DNA of 64,000 nucleotides from Lachnospiraceae bacterium YSD2013. Its GTDB lineage: Bacteria; Bacillota; Clostridia; Lachnospirales; Lachnospiraceae. The translations under genes and the position numbers were made by a program. Below the pieces are notes generated by a model that saw nothing but the letters and a program-made list of their open reading frames with translations, was not told the DNA's origin and did not search any database. The DNA is taken from the NCBI GenBank assembly GCA_900100895.1, contig FMTX01000007.1:62001-126000 (forward strand), written 5' to 3'. Positions 8,620 through 17,371 of this stretch are shown one piece after another. The number at the start of each line of letters is the position of its first letter. The first letter of the stretch is position 1.

Positions 8620-9111
8620 TTATTCGTCTTTATCCTGCACTTTTCCATGTCCTGCCTGGAAGAGTCTTAAATCTTCGTTTAACTTTTTGTCGTCGATGTG
8701 GCGCTTTGATTTATATATGAAATATACACATACATACATTAATATAACGTATGCCATGAACCCGAGCGTCCACCACCAATTTTTATCAAACCACTTAAGG
8801 AAGTACGACAGAAGCGTATAGAAGCAGGTGCAGGCAATAATACCCATCCACTCACTCACACCGAGGCTGTCCGCCTCGTCAAAGTTCTTATAACAATACA
8901 CCTGCACATAGCCAATGATGTAGCACGAAAGAATCATCTCCGCCATATGAAGCATGCTCGCTTCGAAGACGCCCTGAAACATCTGATATACGCAGTAAAA
9001 GAAAAGTATCGCAAAGAAATACAGGCACGCCTTAAACTCGATACCTATTTCCTTGGTAAGATATCTCTCCCACAGTGTCAATTTGTTGTTCTTTTTACTC
9101 ACGAGGCGCAC
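8620..9111 (-). CDS. DUF3021 family membrane protein
   Basis: A 163-residue protein with four predicted membrane helices (about residues 28-48, 55-75, 88-108 and 115-133) and charged tails, the size and shape of DUF3021 proteins. These are regularly encoded next to LytTR DNA-binding regulators and are thought to modulate them at the membrane. Here the LytTR gene lies directly upstream with a 17-bp overlap. The family assignment rests on topology plus context rather than on a diagnostic motif. Confidence 0.75.
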   Translation of the reverse strand: MRLVSKKNNKLTLWERYLTKEIGIEFKACLYFFAILFFYCVYQMFQGVFEASMLHMAEMILSCYIIGYVQVYCYKNFDEADSLGVSEWMGIIACTCFYTLLSYFLKWFDKNWWWTLGFMAYVILMYVCVYFIYKSKRHIDDKKLNEDLRLFQAGHGKVQDKDE

Positions 9112-9544
9112 CTCCTTTCAACAGTTTTCTGAAATCCGACGCATAGGTCCTTGAAATCAATATATGCTCGCCGTTCTCAAGCGTGGCATCAATGCGGTTC
9201 GATGATAAACTCTTAAGCACACGCACCTTATCGACGTTGATAATCATCGATTTACTGCACCTGAAAAACTTAATGTCATCAAGTTCCTCAGTGATGCCTT
9301 GAAGGGTATTGTCCACTCTGACAACGTCGCCCTCGGTATAAGCGAAGGTCTTGTCATCCACAGATTCTATATAAAGAATCTCGCCGGTATCGACCACCAC
9401 CTGCTTATCATCCTTACGCCCCACAAGACGGTTGTTCTCGCCGTTTAGGGCATCCAGTATTCTTTTTATCTTAGGCGTGACTTCCTTGTAGCGAAGGATT
9501 ACCTCGTCTTCGCCCGAGTCAATCTTTTTAATATCGATTTTCAC
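9095..9544 (-). CDS. LytTR family DNA-binding regulator
   Basis: A 149-residue stand-alone LytTR regulator. The DNA-binding domain covers about residues 48-145. Family hallmarks are ILYIESVDDKTFAYT, the SKSMIINVDKVRVLKSL segment and the C-terminal LISRTYASDFRKLL. There is no receiver domain, so it is not a normal two-component response regulator. Activity is probably controlled by the coupled DUF3021 membrane protein. Direct repeats upstream (9667-9698) are candidate binding sites, implying autoregulation. Confidence 0.9.
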   Translation of the reverse strand: MKIDIKKIDSGEDEVILRYKEVTPKIKRILDALNGENNRLVGRKDDKQVVVDTGEILYIESVDDKTFAYTEGDVVRVDNTLQGITEELDDIKFFRCSKSMIINVDKVRVLKSLSSNRIDATLENGEHILISRTYASDFRKLLKGGAPRE

Positions 9545-9666
9545 TGCAAAAATCCCCTACCGGCGAATTACAGATACTCATGTATCCTTATTATCAGTTT
9601 CTCACGTTTGGTGGGAGCATTCAAGAATTTTTCTAATGTCGCAACCGTGTTTCGTAACAAAAAAGC

Positions 9667-9698
9667 GTCATTCGCAATATTTTGCGTGTCATTCTCAC
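9667..9698. promoter_or_regulatory. Candidate LytTR binding site (direct repeat with 21-bp spacing)
   Basis: GTCATTCGCA at 9667 and GTCATTCTCA at 9688 are direct repeats exactly 21 bp apart, two helical turns, as LytTR dimers usually require. A weaker GTCGCAA lies at 9638. They stand between the divergent LytTR gene and the gene starting at 9744. Confidence 0.45.
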
Positions 9699-9743
9699 AA
9701 ATGTAGTATATGATGTTAACAAAGATTCAATTGGGAGATAACA

Positions 9744-10163
9744 GTGTTTGCATATTCAATTAACAGAGGCAGAACAAAATCATACAAAACTTTATATAAC
9801 GAACCTTGCGAATGTTTGTATTGTCAAAATTTCCGGACAGCGTATCCAAAGCTGTGTCCGCATGGAAATGCGCTTCTTGAACGCTTTGGGCTTTCTGTGG
9901 ACAGTGCTCTCGAAGTGGCGGAAGATGGTTCCGAGAACAGCGAAGATGTAAATTACACGGCGTATTTTTGCGTTGCGGGGACACTTACGGCAGATGGCTA
10001 TAATGTAGTGGTCCGTGACACTTCGGACATCAGGCTTTTCAAACCTTCGACGAGGGAAGCCGTTTATAATAATACCGACATGGAGGAACCTTACTATATT
10101 CTGCGGTTGGAGGTAAATCTTCCGTGGGTTCTGGAATCGAGGCCGGAGCCGATAAACCAATAA
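9744..10163 (+). CDS. Uncharacterised small cytoplasmic protein with N-terminal cysteine cluster
   Basis: A 139-residue protein that I do not recognise. The start is the GTG at 9744 because GGGAGA sits five bases before it and no ATG is near. The N-terminal half has a CECLYCQNF cluster (Cys22, Cys24, Cys27) and a further CPHG at about residue 38, which could bind a metal. There is no signal peptide or membrane helix. The rest is mixed alpha/beta with an acidic middle. It is followed by a hairpin at 10171 and so is probably monocistronic, possibly sharing regulation with the divergent LytTR unit. No function can be assigned. Confidence 0.65.
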   Translation: MFAYSINRGRTKSYKTLYNEPCECLYCQNFRTAYPKLCPHGNALLERFGLSVDSALEVAEDGSENSEDVNYTAYFCVAGTLTADGYNVVVRDTSDIRLFKPSTREAVYNNTDMEEPYYILRLEVNLPWVLESRPEPINQ

Positions 10164-10170
10164 AAGAATA

Positions 10171-10199
10171 AGAGCGCGATGAATTAACCGTCGCGCTCG
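10171..10199 (+). terminator. Hairpin after the 139-residue protein gene
   Basis: GAGCGCGA (10172-10179) pairs perfectly with TCGCGCTC (10191-10198). The downstream sequence is only moderately T-rich, so termination may be incomplete. Confidence 0.5.
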
Positions 10200-10262
10200 A
10201 ATTATATATTGATTTTCTCAATATTTCATGCCACAATAACCATTGTCCGGTCGAAAATTATT

Positions 10263-11234
10263 ATGAGCAAAACATATTTTATCGACAGTGAAAACGTTGG
10301 TGATAACTGGATAGCGCTTCTTGGCAAGGCTTCCGCCGATGACACCATCCTCGTTTATTATACTATGAAAAGTCCCCATATGAATTACCGTAACCTCATT
10401 CTTTTGAAGCAGTCGGACAAAGAAGTCACTTTCATAGAATGTAACTACGGCAACAATGCGCTGGACTTTCAGCTCTGTACGGATTTGGGTTACAGAGTAC
10501 ATGATATCGGCGATGGCGAATTCATAATCGTCTCCAATGACACAGGCTATGATGCCGTGGTCAGATTCTGGAGAAAGCGCGGAGTGAGCGTTAAGCGCAT
10601 CAAGGGCAATGCATGTTCGTCTGTGGATACTTACGAAGAGCCCCTTGACGAGGAAGAAACCGTTTCTCCCGAAGCCAAGGCCGCAGCTCCCGAAGATATC
10701 GCACGCGAGACAGCACCCGCACCCGAGACAACTCAGGCTCCCGCCACCGTTACAGTCACTGAAGAATCGGCACCTTCTCCCGCCGCTCCCGCTACGGAAG
10801 CCCCCGCAGAAGAGACTGTGCCGGAAGACAATACTCAGGACGCCTCACTTGAAGAGGCACAAGAAATGCTTTACTGCATCGGTCTTGACAATCTTGTCGA
10901 CCTTCACGATGCATTAAAGAAAACCTTCGGCGAAGCAAGCGGTAAGACTTTCTACACCGAATTTAAGACCAAATCATCTTACAAATCTTTTATTTCAAAG
11001 CATAAAAAACTGAGCCGTGATGAGAAGCAGAAGCTCTATACCGGTATAGTTTTCAAAGAGAACCATACCGATATGCCCAAGGGCCTGCCCGAATTTCTCG
11101 TTAAATCCTGGAAGCAGAAGCCCAATCTTAATTCTCTGCGCTCCGCTCTCCTCGGTAAATATTCCAAGGGGCAGGCGCGTGAGTATTACGACCTCATCAA
11201 AGCTCATATTAAAATTCTAAACAATATTAAGTAA
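10263..11234 (+). CDS. NYN/PIN-like nuclease domain protein
   Basis: A 323-residue protein. The N-terminal domain (about residues 1-115) has the NYN/PIN-like pattern: YFIDSENVGDNW with Asp8 and Asn11, NALDFQLCTDLGY, and VSNDTGYDAVV, giving the acidic residues of a metal-dependent RNase. A low-complexity linker rich in Ala, Pro, Glu and Thr (about 125-195) joins it to a lysine-rich helical C-terminal domain of about 125 residues, possibly RNA-binding. The ATG at 10263 begins exactly at the conserved domain; an upstream TTG would add 18 residues without similarity. The ribosome site is weak. The target is unknown. RNA processing, or defence against foreign RNA, are both possible. Confidence 0.75.
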   Translation: MSKTYFIDSENVGDNWIALLGKASADDTILVYYTMKSPHMNYRNLILLKQSDKEVTFIECNYGNNALDFQLCTDLGYRVHDIGDGEFIIVSNDTGYDAVVRFWRKRGVSVKRIKGNACSSVDTYEEPLDEEETVSPEAKAAAPEDIARETAPAPETTQAPATVTVTEESAPSPAAPATEAPAEETVPEDNTQDASLEEAQEMLYCIGLDNLVDLHDALKKTFGEASGKTFYTEFKTKSSYKSFISKHKKLSRDEKQKLYTGIVFKENHTDMPKGLPEFLVKSWKQKPNLNSLRSALLGKYSKGQAREYYDLIKAHIKILNNIK

Positions 11235-11262
11235 AGGAGCATTCGACCGGACTGCTTTACTT
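11229..11262. terminator. Weak inverted repeat between convergent genes
   Basis: AAGTAAAG and CTTTACTT form an eight-base stem around an 18-base loop. The stem includes the stop codons of both convergent genes. No U-tract follows, so function as a terminator is uncertain. Confidence 0.3.
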
Positions 11263-12763
11263 AATCCTTTGAACCGACATCTCCGTCGCCCGTTTCATCC
11301 GCCTTTATCACTATACTGTTCTTGCGGTACCAGGTAGCCATGAATTTATTGGCTTCGTATTCCGGATCGTCTGACAGTTCTCCCGTATAAAGAAAGGCCG
11401 GTTTAAACACATTTCTGTCTACCACGGCATCGGGGCCCTGGCTCTTTATGGATTCAACCTGTCTCAAATACCCGTCATGATAAGCCGCAGCCTCACCGGT
11501 ATGCACATAATAATACGCGCCATAAGGTGAATACTTAATCCTCTCGGCAGGACTCACTGCAAAAGAAACCACCAGCACTGCCAGGCACGCCGCATAAAGC
11601 CACGCAAATCCTATGTCGTTCTTCTCGGCTGACGTTTTCTTTTTAATCCATCCCACCACGAAAATCTCGCACACAACAAGCATAAACTGATACGTAAGCT
11701 TGGCGGCGTTCACCGCTCTGTCCACATCGACCCTGCCGATACCGTACAAAAGCGCAGTGTAGCTTGTTGCATAGAAGCAAAAAGCAAGCGCCACAAAGAT
11801 TAACGGAAGCTTGAAATTAAACGTGGAATTCTCAAGCCCTTTCCAGATTATCGGCACAAGTGCAATCATGCACACTATCGTGAACAGCCCCGTGAAGTCC
11901 CACATCCACTTAACCGCTTCAGGGAAGGAATAGAGAATCGCCTTGGGCATCGGCATCGCCGTGTCCGTATAATACGCCGCTCTCATGCTGTTTCCGGGCG
12001 CGCAGATGTTGAACGCAAGACCGATTAAGTACACCACAATTGCAGGCACATAGACCAAAGCTTTTTTCTTTTGCTTAACAATAGTTAAGACCGTAAATCC
12101 GAGCAAAAGAAGGATTCCCTGCAAGGCCGTCGCGAAGTTGGCTCCGCTGCATATTACCGCAAGGATTACCGACAGAATCACTTTCAAAGCGGTCGTCACA
12201 GGCTTCTTAAAGTCCATCATGCATATAAGCACTGCCGCGAAAAGCATCATAAAAGAATGCATTCCCACATAGTGCAGACCGCCGTTATACCAGTAAAATG
12301 CCTGATTGGCACTATGAACACGCCACACGGTAAATATTGACATGGCAAATGACAGGCAGACCGCGGGATAACCTTTGATTCCGAATACTCTCCGGCACAA
12401 AACAAATGTCAGTACCGCCGACGAAACCGTCAGGAGAATAATCAAAAAGAACGAGCCCATGTAATAATTGTCTACATTAAAGCCCATGGGCGACAGCGCC
12501 ATCAAAAAGATAGATGAAAACGTGCCCTGCCACACAAGCCACGACTCTCTTACCTGATAGCAAGCGCCGCGTATAGCGTTGATTAAGCCGGAGCCGTAAG
12601 CCTCCTGAAAGCTTTTGGTATACTTGGCATATTCATAATCATCATACCAGGGAACCGAATAGAGTCCGAGTCTTAAGAGTAATGCCACACCGAGAAGCAG
12701 TGCGACCAAAAAAGCGAAAGTCAGAAACCTGACAGAAACGGTTTTAGCGAATATTTTTTTCAT
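11261..12763 (-). CDS. DUF6056-type polytopic membrane protein
   Basis: A 500-residue protein with about ten to eleven membrane helices and a short periplasmic-type C-terminal tail. The first extracellular loop contains VPWYDDYEYAKYTKSFQEAYG, with paired acidic residues after helix 1, as in GT-C fold glycosyltransferases and the related DUF6056 family. These enzymes use lipid-linked sugars to modify surface polymers. It is monocistronic and divergent from yitT. The family assignment is by overall pattern; catalysis is inferred. Confidence 0.7.
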   Translation of the reverse strand: MKKIFAKTVSVRFLTFAFLVALLLGVALLLRLGLYSVPWYDDYEYAKYTKSFQEAYGSGLINAIRGACYQVRESWLVWQGTFSSIFLMALSPMGFNVDNYYMGSFFLIILLTVSSAVLTFVLCRRVFGIKGYPAVCLSFAMSIFTVWRVHSANQAFYWYNGGLHYVGMHSFMMLFAAVLICMMDFKKPVTTALKVILSVILAVICSGANFATALQGILLLLGFTVLTIVKQKKKALVYVPAIVVYLIGLAFNICAPGNSMRAAYYTDTAMPMPKAILYSFPEAVKWMWDFTGLFTIVCMIALVPIIWKGLENSTFNFKLPLIFVALAFCFYATSYTALLYGIGRVDVDRAVNAAKLTYQFMLVVCEIFVVGWIKKKTSAEKNDIGFAWLYAACLAVLVVSFAVSPAERIKYSPYGAYYYVHTGEAAAYHDGYLRQVESIKSQGPDAVVDRNVFKPAFLYTGELSDDPEYEANKFMATWYRKNSIVIKADETGDGDVGSKD

Positions 12764-12947
12764 ACTTTTAACGAGTAAATAAATTGTTACCCTCCCCTTT
12801 GTAATATATATGTATGGTACAGACTGTATCGAAACCTATTGCTAACACACTCCCCTCAAAATTCAGTGTGGAATTTTCTTTAGGTTTTTGATAGAATACT
12901 TTTCGGCTTATGCCGCATAAAGAGATTAGATTATTAGGTTAGTTAAT

Positions 12948-13808
12948 ATGAAAGAGAAAGCAAGCAAAGAAGTTAAGCGTATCATTGTCATGATTGCCGC
13001 ATCGCTTATCCTTGCGGTAGACACTCAGACCTTTGTACGTACCGGCGGTCTTATTCCCGGTGGCGCCATGGGTCTTACGGTCCTGATTCAGGGCATCTTT
13101 GACAAGTATCTGGGCATGTATGTGCCTTATACTCCCGTCAACATTATTCTGAACGCCATCCCTGTATACATCGGCTTCAGATTTATAGGTAAGAAGTTTA
13201 CGATACACTCCCTCGGAGTTATCCTGTTAACCGGTATCTTCACCGACTTAATACCCACTGTGGTAATCACTTACGACCCCCTTTTGATAGCCATCTTCGG
13301 CGGTCTCATCAACGGTCTTGCGATTGCCATGTGTCTTAACGTCGACTGCACCACCGGCGGAACCGACTTCATTTCAATCTTCATGTCGCAAAAGAAAGGT
13401 TCCGACACATTTAACATCATCCTTCTTATCAACACGGTAATCCTTATCACCGCAGGTTTAATCTTCGGCTGGGACAAGGCACTTTACTCAATCCTCTTCC
13501 AGTACGCATCTACCGAAGTTATTCACGTGCTTTATAAGCGTTATCAGAAGCAGACGATGTTGATAGTCACCGACAAGCCTCAGGAGATATCCCGGAAGAT
13601 TTACGACGTCGCTCACCACGGTACCACCATTATCAAGGCCCAAGGTGGTTACACAGGCGAAGAGCGATACCTAATCTACTCGGTAGTATCCAGTGACGAG
13701 GTTAAGAAAGTAATGGAAATCGTCGACGAAGCCGGCGGAACTGCATTCGTCAATGCAATTCGTACCGAAGACTTCCTCGGTAACTTCTACCACAGACCCA
13801 ATACATAA
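12948..13808 (+). CDS. YitT family membrane protein (DUF161 plus DUF2179)
   Basis: A 286-residue protein. The N-terminal 200 residues hold five or six membrane helices with the YitT signature around GGLIPGGAMGLTVLIQ and DCTTGGTDFISIF. The C-terminal DUF2179 domain (about residues 205-280) contains the HHGTTIIKAQGGYTGEER segment typical of the family. YitT-like proteins are common in Firmicutes and poorly characterised; a transport role is suspected. It has its own promoter region and is followed by a strong terminator. Confidence 0.9.
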   Translation: MKEKASKEVKRIIVMIAASLILAVDTQTFVRTGGLIPGGAMGLTVLIQGIFDKYLGMYVPYTPVNIILNAIPVYIGFRFIGKKFTIHSLGVILLTGIFTDLIPTVVITYDPLLIAIFGGLINGLAIAMCLNVDCTTGGTDFISIFMSQKKGSDTFNIILLINTVILITAGLIFGWDKALYSILFQYASTEVIHVLYKRYQKQTMLIVTDKPQEISRKIYDVAHHGTTIIKAQGGYTGEERYLIYSVVSSDEVKKVMEIVDEAGGTAFVNAIRTEDFLGNFYHRPNT

Positions 13809-13812
13809 TATT

Positions 13813-13845
13813 CAGCCGGACGGTTATTAAGCCGCCCGGCTTTTT
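13813..13845 (+). terminator. Terminator of the yitT-like gene
   Basis: AGCCGG and CCGGCT with inner CGG/CCG pairs form the hairpin, followed by TTTTT. It lies within 40 bp of the stop codon. Confidence 0.85.
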
Positions 13846-13854
13846 ATTATCAGC

Positions 13855-15648
13855 CTAGCGTTTGGCGCTGAAGTCTTGCATCTTATCAAGTATCGCGAAG
13901 AGCTCGTGCTCGCGTTCTTTAATCATTCCGTAGTTGTCACCGAATTCCATAACATCTTCCGATGCCGTATTCTGCTGCCACAGGGCAAGCCCCTCTCCAT
14001 TGGGATTGCCGGTCTTGGCGAAGTTTACAAAGTACTGAAGCATCGCGTCGCTTAGCTTGCGGTCGTAGTCATCGTAGAGCTTGGAGTCTGCGGGAATGTT
14101 ACCGTAGAGGTAGACTTCTTCACCGCTGTGCCATGCGCCGAGACGACCGTTGTCCTTAGTGAAATAATACTGGTATGTAGGTGTTCCATTCATCACCGAC
14201 AGGCGATTATAGCAGTAGTGCGGGTAGTCAAAGAAAATGGCTCCCCAAATCTCTGCCCAGTTAGCCTTGGCCTCGTCATCGGTGGTGGCGGGATAGAGTT
14301 TTAATACCTCGTCGGAGTACTCTTTAAAGTAATCTCTTACTCTTCCCTCATAATTCTTAAGAGTGGCATTTGAGAATATCAGGAAGGCATCCGCTTCGTG
14401 GCGGTTGTAGCCGTGGATGACTTCTTGCTCATTGTACTCGCCTGCCATGTAGTATTCGTAAGGTGTCTTTTCAAGGGCATAGCCGTCGACGGTCATGTGA
14501 TGCTGAGTATCGGCTTCTCCCACCAGTTTCTCGGCACTGACATTGCGAAGGTCGGCTACGGTGTCGCAGTTGTAGCGTGCTTTAAGCTCTGCGCCGCTCT
14601 TTAAAGCTTCATCAAGTAATCTGAAGGAGTGCGTAGGCTCTACGGGTGCTACCGTGGAGCTTTCCATTACGGCTCTTGTGAAAAGGCCCTTGGCAAGGGG
14701 CGATACGCATATAGCGCTTACGGATGCGGAGCCTGCCGACTCTCCTGCAAGAGTGATGTTGGTCGGGTCGCCGCCGAAGGCTTCAATATTGTCATTAACC
14801 CACTTAAGGGCTTTTATTTGGTCGAGAAGACCATAGTTGCCTGTGGTTCCGTCGGCTGATTCTGCAATCAGTTCCTCGTCGGCATAGTAGCCGAATACAC
14901 CGAGGCGGTAGCCCATATTCACTACGACGACACCTTCACGCGCAAGGCCCTCACCGCTGTAATCCTGATACCAGGGCTGACCGGTCTGGAGAGAGCCTCC
15001 GTGTACATATACGACTACAGGGAGCTTGGTCTCAGAAGTCGCAGGCTTCCAGACATTAACGTACAAAGAATCCTCGCTCACAGGCGGAATGTAATTATCA
15101 TTAAGCGAAATCTTGTAATCGTGGTATCCGATTATCTGCGCAAGCGAATTGTAAATCGGTAAGTGTGTAGGCTGCATACTCATGGGAGCAAACATATCCG
15201 CGCGACGCACGCCTTCCCACTTGTCGGGGTCCTGCGGCGCTTTCCAGCGAAGCTCGCCTACGGGAGGCTTAGCATAAGGGATGCCCGCATATATCTCTAC
15301 CGCGCCATCCTCGGTCACAACGCCCTGAACGGCACCGTACTGAGTCTCTACAACGCCTGTCTTCACAGGGTCCTTATAATCTACCGCGGGAACAGGCTTA
15401 ACCTTAGGCCACGATATAGCTACCGCCGCCGCGAAGCTTACTACCCACAGAAGATAAAGAAAAATCTTCGAAAGCAGTTTCTTTTGCTTAAGTCTCGTCT
15501 TGTAAGCGTAGAAGTAGAAGCCGCTTATCAGAAGCGTCAGCACGTATCCGATAATTCTGTTTTTGTTAAGTTCCAGAAAGGCTAACATCAACAGCAAAGT
15601 TACAACAAAGCATATGATGAAGCCCGCCATATTTTTCTTTTTACTCAT
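13855..15648 (-). CDS. Membrane-anchored type B carboxylesterase
   Basis: A 597-residue protein. Three membrane helices (about residues 8-26, 33-48 and 61-79) precede an extracellular alpha/beta hydrolase domain of about 500 residues. GGDPTNITLAGESAGS carries the nucleophile Ser304, VYVHGGSLQTG forms the oxyanion hole, SEDSLYVNVW is the family signature, and WHSGEEVYLYG supplies the catalytic histidine. Type B carboxylesterases hydrolyse carboxylic esters, sometimes aromatic plant esters. The second ATG (15648) is preferred because GAGG lies seven bases before it; the first ATG directly abuts the site. The N-terminal membrane module is unusual for this enzyme class. Confidence 0.88.
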   Translation of the reverse strand: MSKKKNMAGFIICFVVTLLLMLAFLELNKNRIIGYVLTLLISGFYFYAYKTRLKQKKLLSKIFLYLLWVVSFAAAVAISWPKVKPVPAVDYKDPVKTGVVETQYGAVQGVVTEDGAVEIYAGIPYAKPPVGELRWKAPQDPDKWEGVRRADMFAPMSMQPTHLPIYNSLAQIIGYHDYKISLNDNYIPPVSEDSLYVNVWKPATSETKLPVVVYVHGGSLQTGQPWYQDYSGEGLAREGVVVVNMGYRLGVFGYYADEELIAESADGTTGNYGLLDQIKALKWVNDNIEAFGGDPTNITLAGESAGSASVSAICVSPLAKGLFTRAVMESSTVAPVEPTHSFRLLDEALKSGAELKARYNCDTVADLRNVSAEKLVGEADTQHHMTVDGYALEKTPYEYYMAGEYNEQEVIHGYNRHEADAFLIFSNATLKNYEGRVRDYFKEYSDEVLKLYPATTDDEAKANWAEIWGAIFFDYPHYCYNRLSVMNGTPTYQYYFTKDNGRLGAWHSGEEVYLYGNIPADSKLYDDYDRKLSDAMLQYFVNFAKTGNPNGEGLALWQQNTASEDVMEFGDNYGMIKEREHELFAILDKMQDFSAKR

Positions 15649-15740
15649 AGTCATTCCTCACTTGAGTCTGATTATAATAAATTGTGCTTAACCTATTAAT
15701 ATAAAAACCCTAAAGGATTTCTAAAGATTTTGAGAAAATA

Positions 15741-15768
15741 TAAAAAGGACATGCTATTCGCATGCCCT
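15741..15768 (-). terminator. Terminator of the fatty acid synthesis operon
   Basis: On the minus strand GGGCATGC-GAATA-GCATGTCC is followed by TTTTTATATTTT. It lies 13 bp after the stop codon of the last operon gene. Confidence 0.85.
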
Positions 15769-15780
15769 AAAAGTCTATAA

Positions 15781-16845
15781 TCACCAGTCGCTGTCCCAGT
15801 CGGAACCTCCGGAATCCCAGTCGGAACCGGAGTCCCAATCGTAGTCGGAATCCGAACTCCAGCCGGAGCCCGAGCCCCAGTCGGTGGTGTAATTGTCTTC
15901 ATATGCCTGAGAACTCTTGAAATCGGTAACGCTCGAGTTCCATGAGCCCTCGTTCCAATCATACTCATAATCCGCAGGATTGTTCTGAATCTCTACGGGG
16001 AGATAATCGGAATTGATGGCGGTATAATCGTTATCGTAATAATCGTACTCATACCAGTCGCCATGATATGACACATATACGTCATTTGAGGGGGCGATGT
16101 AGTAGTGAGGCTTATTGTATACCGCGCCGATACTGAGCGAAGCCACCAGTGTCAGCACCAGAATCAATATCGTGGGTCGTTTCCAGCTAAAGAAGTCGGA
16201 AATGCTGTATAAAAGCCATTTTGACAGCCTCGGGTTGTCTTCTTTGAACTGTGATACGGTACCGCCTGTTGTGTGAGACTGATATCTGTCGAGGATAAAC
16301 TTGGAGCCGAGGCGATAAACTGCCAGAAGCCCCAGCATAATAAGCAGGCTTCGCAATAGTCCGACTCCGATTAAATGCATTGTCATCCATCCGACCAATG
16401 TCAATATAGCCGCAAATGTTCCTTTGGGGGCGGAATTGTTACGTCTTCCCGAACCGCCTGATGAGCGACTGCCTGAGTTACGAGCCTTCTGGTTAAGAAT
16501 CTCTGACTTAAGCTTAAGATACAGCTCATTAACCGCGTAGGCTTCGTCGGTACCTCTGTAGCGAACCGCGCGGGAACCGTCGGCTTTGTTCTTGTACACT
16601 ACGAACTCGTTACCATCCTGATAAATACCGAAGGCCTTGGGCTTCTTGTAATCGATTCCGATAAAGAAACGCGTAGTCTCATAAGGCGGAAGTTTACGCG
16701 CCTGATACCAGTCTTTAAGCTCTTCTATCGTCTTGGGGGTCTTGTCGACCGTCCTCTTGACGTTTGTATTGGGGGCGCCGCAGTTGGGACACTTGTCGAC
16801 TGTATCCTCAATCATCGCGCCGCAGTATTCACATTTAATCTTCAT
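15781..16845 (-). CDS. Zinc-ribbon membrane protein with Asp/Ser/Trp-rich tail
   Basis: A 354-residue protein. A four-cysteine zinc ribbon at the N-terminus (Cys5, Cys8, Cys19, Cys22) is followed by a basic region. Two or three membrane helices (about 150-185 and 230-250) come next, then an extracellular acidic domain. The tail (about residues 320-354) is a repeating Asp-Ser-Asp-Trp-Gly low-complexity sequence. It starts 15 bp after the FabT-like regulator gene, with the operon terminator behind it, so it is transcribed with the fatty acid genes. A link to membrane lipid homeostasis is a guess from context. I do not recognise a named family beyond the ribbon. Confidence 0.75.
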   Translation of the reverse strand: MKIKCEYCGAMIEDTVDKCPNCGAPNTNVKRTVDKTPKTIEELKDWYQARKLPPYETTRFFIGIDYKKPKAFGIYQDGNEFVVYKNKADGSRAVRYRGTDEAYAVNELYLKLKSEILNQKARNSGSRSSGGSGRRNNSAPKGTFAAILTLVGWMTMHLIGVGLLRSLLIMLGLLAVYRLGSKFILDRYQSHTTGGTVSQFKEDNPRLSKWLLYSISDFFSWKRPTILILVLTLVASLSIGAVYNKPHYYIAPSNDVYVSYHGDWYEYDYYDNDYTAINSDYLPVEIQNNPADYEYDWNEGSWNSSVTDFKSSQAYEDNYTTDWGSGSGWSSDSDYDWDSGSDWDSGGSDWDSDW

Positions 16846-16860
16846 AGCGTTCCGGCTCTC

Positions 16861-17364
16861 TTAGTATGTCTGCTTGGGGATGCTGACCTCGGGCATAAGT
16901 TCCTGAGACATATCGGTTAAGATACCGTCAAGAATCTCTATCTGCTCGGGTGTAAAGTGTTCTTTGGAACGCTCGACTACGGTATTTACGTAATTCTGCG
17001 ACAGATTGTAGTAGTTGTAGTACTTGTCCGTTACTCTGAGATGGTACTCGCGCTTGTCTTTCTCGGAGCGAATCTTCTCGATGTAGCCTTTCTTGATAAG
17101 ACTGTTAACCTTGTAGGCCGCATTGGGAGAAGATACCTTGATGAAATTGGCAAATTCCTGAACCGTGGGATTTTTAAGTGCGTAGATGACTTCGACGCAG
17201 AACATCTCCACAGTGGTAAGAGATGTCTCTCTTGTGTCCAGGTGCTTAAACATCTCCTGATAGAAATGAATTTTGAATTTGGTATAGACTTCCGAGAGCG
17301 TCTGTTCCAGCATCTTGAGTAACCGTTCCTTCTTACACTTTTTGTCAGATCCTAGAAACATCAT
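16861..17364 (-). CDS. fabT: FabT-like MarR family regulator of fatty acid synthesis
   Basis: A winged-helix MarR protein of about 167 residues. The core (TTVEMFCVEVIYAL through SPNAAYKVNSLIKKGYIEKI and SEKDKREYHLRVT) gives the helix-turn-helix and wing. FabT and related clostridial regulators repress fab genes, typically with acyl-ACP as corepressor. It lies directly behind fabZ in the operon it should control, and two operator-like sequences flank the operon promoter. The start is uncertain: ATG codons exist at 17388 (inside fabZ), 17364/17361 and 17313. I chose 17364, just after the fabZ stop codon. Confidence 0.75.
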   Translation of the reverse strand: MMFLGSDKKCKKERLLKMLEQTLSEVYTKFKIHFYQEMFKHLDTRETSLTTVEMFCVEVIYALKNPTVQEFANFIKVSSPNAAYKVNSLIKKGYIEKIRSEKDKREYHLRVTDKYYNYYNLSQNYVNTVVERSKEHFTPEQIEILDGILTDMSQELMPEVSIPKQTY

Positions 17365-17371
17365 ACCCCAT

